Numbered from the stretch's first letter, positions 1 to 5,516 are shown. The stretch is DNA of 5,620 nt from an uncultured Clostridia bacterium (GCA_947581885.1 CANPWF010000118.1:1-5620); one strand, 5' to 3'. The notes: a model not told the origin generated them from the sequence alone. Made by a program: numbers and translations.

Positions 1-1726
1 GGGTATCGTTCACGCCGTCCCCTGCGTACAGGAGAACACCCTCCTCTTTCAGCCGCTCGGCGCAGGCGAGCTTTTCCTCGGGAAGAAGCCCCGCATGTAC
101 TTCGTCGACGGGAAGGGAAGAGACACGTTCCGCCCGTTCGGGAGAGTCCCCCGTGAGCACGGCGATCTTCTTCACCCCCGCCTTTTTGAGGGCGGAAAGG
201 GTGCCCTCCGCGTCGGGGCGAAGTTTATCCTCGATCTCCACTTTTCCGACGTACTTCCCCTCCTCCGCAACGTAGATGACGGCGGAAAATGTGGGAATGG
301 GGTCGAAAAACACCCCTTCGGCGCGGAGAAAACGCTCGCTTCCGACGAGGACTTGCTTCCCCTCGATTTTGGCGCGAAGCCCCATCCCCGCGACCTCTTC
401 CGTCTCCGTCGCAGTGAGCTCCGTCGTCACGCTGCGGAACGCCTGTGCGAGCGGGTGGGAGGAGTTCTTCTCGACGGCGGCGGCGATATCTAAGGCGCGT
501 TCATCAAATTCCGTCACGTAAAATTTCCCCTCGGTGAGGGTGCCCGTCTTGTCGAACGCGGCGATCTTCACCTTGGCGAGAGCGTCGAGCCCCACCGCGC
601 CCTTCGCGAGGACCCCGCACCGCGCGAGCGCACCCACGCCCGAAAAGTAGGTGAGCGGCACCGAGATGACGAGGGCACACGGGCAGGAGATGACCAAAAA
701 TTCGAGCGCGGGCACCAGCCATTTCATGAAGTTATACCCGTCGAAAAGGGGCGGAACGACGGCGAGAAGCACCGCAAGCAGCACCACGACGGGGGTGTAG
801 ATGCGGGCGAATTTCGTGATGAACTGTTCGGGTTTCGCCTTCTTTTCGGAGGAATTTTCTACCATGTCGAGGATCTTCTGCACCGCGCTCTCGGTGACGG
901 GGCGAAGGATTTCCGCCTTGACGGCGTTCCCCAAATTGACGCTCCCCGCGAGCAGTTCGTCCCCCTCTTCCGCCTCTTTGGGGACGCTCTCACCCGTCAG
1001 CGATTTCACGTCGAACGCGCTCTTTCCCTCGAAAATTTTACAGTCGGCGGGGACTTTATCCCCCTTTCGAAGCAAGATTTTGTCGCCCGCCGAGAGTTCT
1101 TCGGGGTCGATCTCCTCCTGCCCCTCCTCGGTGAGGCGGACGGCGCAATCGCTCTTCATCTCCATGAGCCGCGCGATCGCCCCGCGCGAGGAGCCGACCG
1201 CGATCGATTGCAGCAGTTCCCCGATCTGATACAGAAGCATCACCGCCGCCCCCTCGAGGGGTTCTTGGATGGCGAAGGCGGCGACGGACGCGATCGTCAT
1301 GAGCAGGTTCTCGTCGAGGATGTTTTTCCACCCGCGGAACTTGAACACCTTCAAGACGACCGACCACCCCGCCGCAAGGAAGGAGGCGAGAAAGAGCCCG
1401 AACGCCACCCATTTGTTCACGCCGACAAGCTGACACACGAGCGCGGGCACGAAAAATGCCGCCGAGATCCCGATCGAAAGGAGCTCTTTGAGTTTTCTAT
1501 CCTTCTTTACGGGGGCGTTGCCGTCGACGATCTCCACGTCCTCGAAACGGGAAATTTTCTCGATCGCTATATGAAACGCCTCTTCCCCCTCGTATTCGAG
1601 AAAGACCTTTTGGTTGATGAAATCGGCATGGGCGGACGATATCCCCTCGATGCCTTCGAGTTCTTCGGAGAGCTCCGCGGCACAGGCGGCGCAGTCCAAA
1701 TTCTTGATGCGAACGGTCTTTTTCAT
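1..1726 (-). CDS. P1B-type heavy-metal (Zn/Cd/Pb) exporting ATPase, 3' end cut off by the window
   Basis: Membrane pump that uses ATP to expel soft divalent cations from the cytoplasm. I read 575 residues without interruption from ATG 1726 to the window edge. A single N-terminal metal-binding (HMA) domain spans about residues 1-70 with C12-A-A-C15. Membrane helices follow at about 82-102, 105-128 and 138-172, then the actuator TGE (244-246), helices near 309-329 and 337-359, the CPC metal site (348-350, SCPCALVIS), the phosphorylation motif DKTGTLTEG with D392, the HP dipeptide (424-425), TGD (525-527) and GDGVND (569-574). CPCALVIS rather than CPCALGLA places it in the Zn/Cd/Pb subgroup instead of the copper subgroup. 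The missing end should hold the last two helices, roughly 70-90 residues. The start is supported by GAGGG four bases upstream, overlapping the repressor stop codon. It is second in an operon with the ArsR-type repressor. A cadA/zntA-like name fits, but the exact metal is not decidable from sequence. Confidence 0.95.
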   Translation of the reverse strand, partial: MKKTVRIKNLDCAACAAELSEELEGIEGISSAHADFINQKVFLEYEGEEAFHIAIEKISRFEDVEIVDGNAPVKKDRKLKELLSIGISAAFFVPALVCQLVGVNKWVAFGLFLASFLAAGWSVVLKVFKFRGWKNILDENLLMTIASVAAFAIQEPLEGAAVMLLYQIGELLQSIAVGSSRGAIARLMEMKSDCAVRLTEEGQEEIDPEELSAGDKILLRKGDKVPADCKIFEGKSAFDVKSLTGESVPKEAEEGDELLAGSVNLGNAVKAEILRPVTESAVQKILDMVENSSEKKAKPEQFITKFARIYTPVVVLLAVLLAVVPPLFDGYNFMKWLVPALEFLVISCPCALVISVPLTYFSGVGALARCGVLAKGAVGLDALAKVKIAAFDKTGTLTEGKFYVTEFDERALDIAAAVEKNSSHPLAQAFRSVTTELTATETEEVAGMGLRAKIEGKQVLVGSERFLRAEGVFFDPIPTFSAVIYVAEEGKYVGKVEIEDKLRPDAEGTLSALKKAGVKKIAVLTGDSPERAERVSSLPVDEVHAGLLPEEKLACAERLKEEGVLLYAGDGVNDT

Positions 1727-1733
1727 AAGTCCC

Positions 1734-2084
1734 TCACAGTTTGCAGTGCAAGTGTTCGCAAGCGAGCGAGAGCACCGCGACGACATGTTCGTCCGCGATC
1801 GAGTAGACGATGTTCTGCCCCTCCCTTCTCGCCTTCACCGCGCCGTGCGCTTTTAAGATGCGGAGTTGATGGGAGACGGCACTCTGCGTGCCCCCCACCG
1901 CCTCGACGATGTGCAGAACGCAAAGTTCCCCATGCCTCAGCGCGAACAGAATTTTGAGGCGGCAGGGCTCGGAAATGCACTTGAAGAGGGCGGCGACGCG
2001 CTCCGTCTCCTCATCGGACGGCATGTTGGAAAGGGCGTTCTTCGCCGCGAGCTCGTGCTCCTTTTCATGCAGACACTTGGTCAT
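1734..2084 (-). CDS. ArsR/SmtB-family metal-sensing transcriptional repressor
   Basis: A 116-residue winged-helix repressor that releases DNA when it binds metal; it should control its own operon with the ATPase seven bases downstream. The core (residues 30-110) matches SmtB/CzrA closely: ISEPCRLKILFAL at 37-49, ELCV at 53-56 and recognition helix TQSAVSHQLRIL at 66-77. The C-terminal helix carries D98, H100, H111 and C114, lining up with the alpha-5 Zn site of SmtB (D,H,H,E) and CzrA (D,H,H,H). C4, H6 and H10 at the N-terminus plus C55 in alpha-3 could form a second, CadC/SmtB-like alpha-3N site. I chose ATG 2084 because AGGAG (2090-2094) lies five bases upstream. A longer frame opening at 2120 would run through the operator and start within the promoter. 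The family is certain; Zn versus Cd/Pb sensing is inferred. Confidence 0.95.
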   Translation of the reverse strand: MTKCLHEKEHELAAKNALSNMPSDEETERVAALFKCISEPCRLKILFALRHGELCVLHIVEAVGGTQSAVSHQLRILKAHGAVKARREGQNIVYSIADEHVVAVLSLACEHLHCKL

Positions 2085-2089
2085 AGCTT

Positions 2090-2094
2090 CTCCT
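2090..2094 (-). promoter_or_regulatory. Ribosome binding site of the ArsR-type repressor gene
   Basis: AGGAG on the minus strand with a five-base spacer to ATG 2084. It decides the start against the upstream in-frame ATG at 2120, which has no such site. Confidence 0.85.
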
Positions 2095-2100
2095 ATATCA

Positions 2101-2124
2101 ATATATGAATAACTGTTCATATAT
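2101..2124 (-). promoter_or_regulatory. SmtB/CzrA-type operator (inverted repeat)
   Basis: The inverted repeat ATATATGAA-N6-TTCATATAT has perfect nine-base arms. It contains the TGAA...TTCA core of the 12-2-12 operators known for the SmtB/CzrA/NmtR branch of the ArsR family. It covers most of the -10 box (2121-2126) and the expected transcription start near 2114, so a bound repressor would block RNA polymerase. The adjacent gene encodes exactly this repressor type, which makes autoregulation the natural reading. Confidence 0.9.
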
Positions 2125-2149
2125 TACTACAAAGAAAAACGCCTGTCAA
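2121..2149 (-). promoter_or_regulatory. Sigma-A-type promoter of the repressor/ATPase operon
   Basis: On the minus strand TTGACA (2149-2144) is followed by a 17-base spacer and TAATAT (2126-2121). The -35 matches the consensus perfectly and the -10 at five of six bases, with optimal spacing. Transcription should start near 2114, giving a leader of about 30 bases that carries the AGGAG. The -10 is embedded in the operator, and the -35 sits in the loop of the upstream hairpin. Confidence 0.9.
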
Positions 2150-2158
2150 GCGTTTTCC
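2134..2158 (-). terminator. Terminator-like hairpin after the pseudouridine synthase gene
   Basis: On the minus strand the arms GGAAAACGC (2158-2150) and GCGTTTTTC (2142-2134) pair around a seven-base loop, with one G-U wobble. The 3' arm merges into TTTTTCTTT. It lies eight bases beyond the stop of the pseudouridine synthase gene and before the repressor gene, as expected for an intrinsic terminator. The stem is short and AT-rich, so it may be leaky. The loop contains the TTGACA of the next promoter. The inverted repeat with an opposing T-run could also act weakly on the plus strand. Confidence 0.6.
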
Positions 2159-2165
2159 AAAAAAT

Positions 2166-2969
2166 TTATAAAGTTTTTTCGGAGAAAAATTCCCTGCCGT
2201 TGAGATAGGAAAGGCTGCCCATGCAGTTGAAGGCGAGGGATTTGGCGACGAGCTTTTGCCGAGAACAGTGTTGGCGTTTGTTGAAAGAGACGTCGCCGTA
2301 CTTGTTGTCGCCGACGACGGGGTGGGCAAGGTAGGCGAGGTGCGCCCTTATCTGGTGCGTTTTGCCCGTGTGAAGGACGACTTGCAAGAGCGTCGTCTCC
2401 CCTCTCTCTTCGAGGACGGTGTATTCGGTGACGATCCTCTCCCCGTTCTTCTTCCCCACCTTTACGAGGGAACTTTCGGGGTCTTTTATAAGGAACGCCT
2501 CCTCCACCGCGTGGCGTTTGGGCATTCTGCCGACGACGAGGGCGAGATAGCACTTCTTCACCCGCCGCTCGCGGAAACAGGAGAGAAGTTCCGTCTCCGC
2601 CTCGGGATTTTTTGCGAAGGCGAGAAGCCCCTCCGTGTTGCGGTCGATCCGATGCACGGGATAAACGGGGGTCCTGCGGGAAAGTTCCGCCCCCACCGCC
2701 TCGCTGTTCACGCCGCTCTCCTTGTCGACGACGACGAGATTTTCGTCCTCATAGACGATCCGAAAGGCGAGCTTCTTCTCCTCGGCGGGGGTGAGGAAAT
2801 AGCGCACGATGTCCCCTTTCTTCACCTCGATATCCGAGCCCACTTTCATGCCGTTCACGCGGATCTCCCGCGCCTTCAAGAGGGCGCGAAAGCAGAAGGA
2901 AGCCTGCGCGTCCGTGTTATCGGTGAACGCGCCGAGGGTGCTGTTTTCGTTGACGATATACTCTCTCAA
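2166..2969 (-). CDS. RluA/RluD-family RNA pseudouridine synthase
   Basis: A 267-residue enzyme that isomerises uridine to pseudouridine in RNA, most often 23S rRNA in this family. Residues 1-60 resemble an S4 RNA-binding domain (EYIVNEN near the start, REIRVNG at 34-40). The catalytic domain carries HRIDRNTEGLLAFAK (106-120) with catalytic D109 in the HRxDR motif, KKCYLALV (138-145), and GKTHQIRAHLAYLAHPVVGD (202-221), all family hallmarks. The start is TTG 2969, with AAGAGG (2980-2975) five bases upstream. This start begins the S4 domain at the usual place, and no ATG fits. The first 53 bases lie within the end of feoB in another frame, so translation is probably coupled to feoB. Length is slightly below the usual 290-320. 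The target RNA cannot be assigned. Confidence 0.92.
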   Translation of the reverse strand: MREYIVNENSTLGAFTDNTDAQASFCFRALLKAREIRVNGMKVGSDIEVKKGDIVRYFLTPAEEKKLAFRIVYEDENLVVVDKESGVNSEAVGAELSRRTPVYPVHRIDRNTEGLLAFAKNPEAETELLSCFRERRVKKCYLALVVGRMPKRHAVEEAFLIKDPESSLVKVGKKNGERIVTEYTVLEERGETTLLQVVLHTGKTHQIRAHLAYLAHPVVGDNKYGDVSFNKRQHCSRQKLVAKSLAFNCMGSLSYLNGREFFSEKTL

Positions 2970-4695
2970 AACAACCTCTTACACACAAAAATGCCAATAT
3001 GGGTGCGAAAAACAGCAGGATGGCGACCGCTCCTCCCCGCAAAAGGGCGTAGGTGAGATAGCATAGAAGAAGTGCGATCACCGTCTGCAATACGGCATAC
3101 AGCAGGGCGCGGGGCGTTCCCACTTCGCGGGCGGAAGATGCGATCGCCGAAACACAGGGCGAACAGGCGACGAGGAACACCGCAAAGGCGAACGCGCTCT
3201 CCCCGCCGTAGGGAAAGGCACCGCACAGCATTGCGATCGCGCCCGCCACGTTCTCCTTGGCGATCAGCCCCGAGAGCGCGGCGTAGGTGATCCGCCAATC
3301 CTTCATGCCGGCGGGGGCGAACACCCACCCGAGCTTCCCGCAAAAGAGGGCGAGCATGCTCCTCTCTTCCCCGCAGAGGCGGAAGGAGAGATCGAACGAG
3401 GAGAGCACCCACGAGACGAGGAAGAAGGCGAACACCACCGTCGCCGTCTTTATTATAAACTGTTTGAGCTGAAAGAGCAAGCCTTTTGCGACGAAAAGCG
3501 GGCGCGGGAGTTGGAGCGGATCGAGCTCCGCCAAGAAGGGCGGACGGACGCGCGGGCGAAGGAGATACGCCGTAAAGAGCGACAACATCACGCCGATCGC
3601 ATACAGCAGGAGGACGGCGAGGAAGGGTCGGGTGGAGATCGAGGCGGCGAGCGTCAAAAAGACGGGCAACTTCGCACTGCACGGGAGATACGGCAGACAC
3701 AGAATGGTGCGGCGTTGCATGCGTTTGTCGTCGAGTCCCCTCGTCGTGAGCACGGCAACTGCGGTGCATCCGAAGCCCATAAGCAGGGAGAACACCGCCT
3801 TTCCGTTCAATCCAATCTTCGAAAAAAAGGGGTCGGTGAGGTAGGCGAGGCGGGAGATGAGCCCGCTCTCTTCCAATAAAATGAGGCAAAGATACAACAC
3901 GGCGATCTGCGGGAGAAGGGATAAAACGCTCCCAAGCCCCGCGAAAACCCCCTTCCGCAGAAAACTTTTGAGGACGGGGGAAGAGATCCCCTCGCACTTT
4001 TCCGAACAGAATGCAAAAAAGGAAGTAACGCCGCGCTTCATCATGTCGCCGAGCATCATGGGCGCGAAGGCGAGCGCGAACGCGAACATCAACAGCACCG
4101 CGAAGAACGGGACGAGAAAACCGCTGCTTAAAAAGAGCTTTTCCGTGCGGGTGAGCCCTTCGCGGGGCGGGCGGTAAACCCCCTTCAAATCGCAAATTTT
4201 GGGAGAGGAGAAGGAGGAAAGCACCCCTTCGAGCTCTTCGAGAAGTTCTTGTCTCCTCTTCCCCTCCGAACAGAGGACGGGGATATGCAATTTTTCGGAG
4301 AGCCGCTTTTCGTCCACCTGCCCTTCCGAGCGCGTGAACATCCTCTTTTTGGTGAGAACGAGGGCGCACCGCTTGTTTGGCCCGAGGGCGTATAAAAGGG
4401 GCAAAGCGCGGTCGAGCGAGCTGCACTCGGCAACGAAGAGAAGGAGTGCGTCGCTCTCTTTCAGGATATAGTCTTTTGCGAGCAGTTCTTCCCCGCTCAT
4501 GCCCTGCACGGAGTAGATCCCGGGGAGATCGCATAGCGTATAGTTCCGCCCGTGAAGGCGCAGGGATCGCTCGGAGACCCCCACCGTTACGCCGTGCCAA
4601 TTCCCCACCTTGCTGTGCCCGCGCGTGAGGGTGTTGAAAAGGGTGCTCTTGCCCGCATTGGGGCTTCCGACGAGCAGGATCTTCAAATTTTCCAA
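2917..4695 (-). CDS. feoB: Ferrous iron transporter FeoB, short and divergent
   Basis: Inner-membrane Fe(II) importer with an N-terminal nucleotide-binding domain; 592 residues, against roughly 650-770 for most FeoB. G1 is GSPNAGKS (10-17), G2 is T37 in NWHGVTV, and G3 is DLPG (56-59) followed by YS and EELLAKDYIL. G4, normally NxxD, reads TKKR (115-118), and G5 is weak (CSEG, 142-145). The first helix begins near 188, so the usual helical GDI segment is mostly missing. The membrane core is clear: GVFAGLGSVLSLLPQIAVL (249-267), Gate-like GFGCTAVA with C310, PCSAKLPVF with C339, FLAEL...LP near 387-397, and a C-terminal SPCVSAIASS segment. I chose TTG 4695 because AGGGG lies seven bases upstream; it overlaps feoA by 13 bases. 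TTG 4686, forming TTGA with the feoA stop, is an alternative. It also overlaps the next gene by 53 bases. Confidence 0.93.
   Translation of the reverse strand: MENLKILLVGSPNAGKSTLFNTLTRGHSKVGNWHGVTVGVSERSLRLHGRNYTLCDLPGIYSVQGMSGEELLAKDYILKESDALLLFVAECSSLDRALPLLYALGPNKRCALVLTKKRMFTRSEGQVDEKRLSEKLHIPVLCSEGKRRQELLEELEGVLSSFSSPKICDLKGVYRPPREGLTRTEKLFLSSGFLVPFFAVLLMFAFALAFAPMMLGDMMKRGVTSFFAFCSEKCEGISSPVLKSFLRKGVFAGLGSVLSLLPQIAVLYLCLILLEESGLISRLAYLTDPFFSKIGLNGKAVFSLLMGFGCTAVAVLTTRGLDDKRMQRRTILCLPYLPCSAKLPVFLTLAASISTRPFLAVLLLYAIGVMLSLFTAYLLRPRVRPPFLAELDPLQLPRPLFVAKGLLFQLKQFIIKTATVVFAFFLVSWVLSSFDLSFRLCGEERSMLALFCGKLGWVFAPAGMKDWRITYAALSGLIAKENVAGAIAMLCGAFPYGGESAFAFAVFLVACSPCVSAIASSAREVGTPRALLYAVLQTVIALLLCYLTYALLRGGAVAILLFFAPILAFLCVRGCFERVYRQRKQHPRRVHR
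2975..2980 (-). promoter_or_regulatory. Ribosome binding site within feoB, serving the pseudouridine synthase gene
   Basis: AAGAGG on the minus strand, five bases before TTG 2969 and entirely inside the feoB reading frame. It supports the unusual TTG start of the downstream gene. Confidence 0.7.
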
Positions 4696-4907
4696 ACGCG
4701 CACCCCTGCCGCGACCTCTTTCCCGAGGGCAATTTTTCCGCTTCCCGCCTGCACGAGAAAGCACTTTTTGAAGCGGGAGGCTTTGAGAAGGAGGACCTTC
4801 GCCCCCGTATAGATGCCGAGGGCGCGAAGGCGGCTTCGAAGGGCTTCCAAGCCCTCGATTTTGAGCACCACCGCCCTCTCTCCCCGTTTGAGATCGCAAA
4901 GACGCAT
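4683..4907 (-). CDS. feoA: FeoA, small SH3-like cytosolic partner of FeoB
   Basis: A 74-residue FeoA-type protein, a small beta-barrel domain that supports FeoB in ferrous iron uptake. It begins MRLCDLKRGERAVV, the usual FeoA opening. It continues with LRSRLRALGIYTGAKVLLL (23-41), matching the family pattern of a helix, then LGI..G and a basic strand, and ends AAGVRVWKI. Its end overlaps the feoB start by 13 bases, which confirms the pairing. ATG 4907 is chosen because it begins the conserved domain. Extending to GTG or TTG codons further up (to 4955) adds residues encoded by a hairpin and unlike FeoA. No Shine-Dalgarno precedes ATG 4907; it lies five bases after a terminator-like T-run. I see no Fur box upstream. 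Confidence 0.9.
   Translation of the reverse strand: MRLCDLKRGERAVVLKIEGLEALRSRLRALGIYTGAKVLLLKASRFKKCFLVQAGSGKIALGKEVAAGVRVWKI
4703..4707 (-). promoter_or_regulatory. Ribosome binding site of feoB inside feoA
   Basis: AGGGG on the minus strand, seven bases before TTG 4695. It favours this TTG over the one at 4686, which has only a weak GGAAAA upstream. Confidence 0.6.
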
Positions 4908-4912
4908 ACTAT

Positions 4913-4949
4913 AAAAAATGCGGGCGGGCACCCGATTATGCCCGTCCGC
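4913..4949 (-). terminator. Intrinsic terminator or attenuator between the DUF378 gene and feoA
   Basis: On the minus strand an 11-base arm GCGGACGGGCA (4949-4939) pairs with TGCCCGCCCGC (4930-4920) around an eight-base loop, with a single A-C mismatch. It is followed by A and six T (4918-4913). This has the form of a strong Rho-independent terminator for the DUF378 gene, whose stop is 15 bases upstream. Because feoA begins immediately behind it, it could equally serve as an attenuator controlling feoAB. Confidence 0.8.
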
Positions 4950-4964
4950 TTGCAATGATGGAAC

Positions 4965-5204
4965 TTAGTTCCGTTCGCGTACCACACGGTTCCCCATCAG
5001 TTTGAGCGCACCGTGCGTGATGATGGGCGAGATGATGAGCCAGATCGCCGCAAGCGCGATGAGCGAATAGACGATGATAGAACCCACCGTGCGGGGACCC
5101 ATGAAGATCGCCGATACGAGGTTGAAGTTGAAGATGCCGTAGATGCCCCAATTCAACGCGCCGAGAAGAACCAGAATGTACGAAATAAGATTTGCAATGA
5201 CCAT
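4965..5204 (-). CDS. DUF378-family small membrane protein
   Basis: A 79-residue protein with two predicted membrane helices (about residues 4-24 and 40-61) and a basic tail ending RVVRERN. The signature ALNWGIYGIFNFNLVSAIF (16-34) matches the conserved LNWGL.G.F..DLV..IF block of DUF378 (YuzA-like) proteins, which are common in Bacillota and have no established function. ATG 5204 is preceded by a perfect AGGAGG (5215-5210) with a five-base spacer, and a TATAAT box lies about 40 bases upstream. A hairpin terminator follows, so it is probably expressed mainly as a single gene. Its place before feoAB may be chance; I infer no role in iron transport. Confidence 0.88.
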   Translation of the reverse strand: MVIANLISYILVLLGALNWGIYGIFNFNLVSAIFMGPRTVGSIIVYSLIALAAIWLIISPIITHGALKLMGNRVVRERN

Positions 5205-5209
5205 GTTTT

Positions 5210-5215
5210 CCTCCT
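5210..5215 (-). promoter_or_regulatory. Consensus ribosome binding site of the DUF378 gene
   Basis: AGGAGG on the minus strand followed by AAAAC and ATG 5204; full consensus, implying high translation. Confidence 0.85.
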
Positions 5216-5242
5216 GCCCTCACTTTGCGCAATGCGAAGAAG

Positions 5243-5248
5243 ATTATA
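5243..5248 (-). promoter_or_regulatory. Probable -10 box of the DUF378 gene
   Basis: TATAAT on the minus strand, matching the consensus perfectly, placing the transcription start near 5236 and a leader of about 30 bases ahead of the gene. No good -35 is found at 16-18 bases upstream (GCACTC or nearby), so the promoter may rely on an activator or on the TG just before the -10. Confidence 0.5.
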
Positions 5249-5310
5249 CATGGGCGTAGAGACGGGAGTGCACGGACTGCTATCATAATGCCGTTCCTCT
5301 TTTCTCGCTG

Positions 5311-5340
5311 CCCCCTTTGGGGGAAGTGTCCCGAAGGGAC
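5311..5340. repeat. Left palindrome unit: two adjacent hairpins
   Basis: CCCCC-TTT-GGGGG (5311-5323) is followed by GTCCC-GAA-GGGAC (5328-5340). Both are perfect stems with three-base loops. The unit faces the right unit at 5562-5604 in inverted orientation. Confidence 0.75.
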
Positions 5341-5386
5341 GAAAGGGGTTGGAGCACTCGGGCGCACGTCCGTCCTTCAACGTTGT

Positions 5387-5419
5387 TCAGGATGACGTGC
5401 GCCCCCCACCTCATCCTGA
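5387..5419. repeat. Inner hairpin with 12 of 13 paired bases
   Basis: TCAGGATGACGTG (5387-5399) pairs with CACCTCATCCTGA (5407-5419), with one C-C mismatch, around a seven-base loop. The right arm is the beginning of the TCATCCTGAGCGGAG...GTCGAAGGA unit. Confidence 0.75.
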
Positions 5420-5516
5420 GCGGAGCGCAGCGGAGTCGAAGGAACTCTCACAGTTGCATACGTACATGTCTGTTGGGAGAAGTGCGAGATTTCTCGACTA
5501 CGCTCGAAATGAGGTG
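5410..5516. repeat. Inverted pair of CTCAT...AGTCGA units
   Basis: The plus-strand unit at 5410-5450 (CTCATCCTGAGCGGAGC, then GCGGAGTCGAAGGAACTC) and the minus-strand unit at 5516-5484 (CTCATTTCGAGCGTAGTCGA, then GAAATCTCGC) are variants of the same sequence in opposite orientation. They flank a central stretch containing TACGTA. Confidence 0.6.

Noticed and set aside
1..1726. Copper-transporting (CopA-type) ATPase.
   Set aside because: The residues after CPC are ALVIS rather than ALGLA, and the operon has a SmtB/CzrA-type repressor rather than CsoR or CopY, which favours Zn/Cd/Pb.
1208..1957. A 249-residue plus-strand open frame, and a 142-residue one at 801-1229.
   Set aside because: Both are antisense to the ATPase and repressor genes, whose motifs are unmistakable.
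2085..2120. N-terminal extension of the repressor beginning at ATG 2120 (MNSYSYIDIGEA).
   Set aside because: It is encoded by the operator and lies at or before the expected transcription start; ATG 2084 has AGGAG at ideal distance.
2256..3056. A 266-residue plus-strand open frame.
   Set aside because: It is the antisense shadow of the pseudouridine synthase gene in GC-rich DNA, with no start signal and no recognisable domain.
4908..4955. N-terminal extension of FeoA from TTG 4955.
   Set aside because: The extra 16 residues are encoded by the terminator hairpin and T-run and do not resemble the FeoA domain; no ribosome binding site was seen there either.
2966..4987. A 673-residue open frame on the minus strand, antiparallel to nothing but overlapping all of feoB and feoA.
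   Set aside because: It is the alternative frame of feoB on the same strand; the product is arginine-rich, lacks any family motif, and begins within the DUF378 gene. The FeoB frame carries clear motifs.
5153..5380. Minus-strand open frames at 5153-5380 and 4936-5367.
   Set aside because: They run through the promoter and repeats and overlap the DUF378 gene in another frame; no ribosome binding site or homology is visible.
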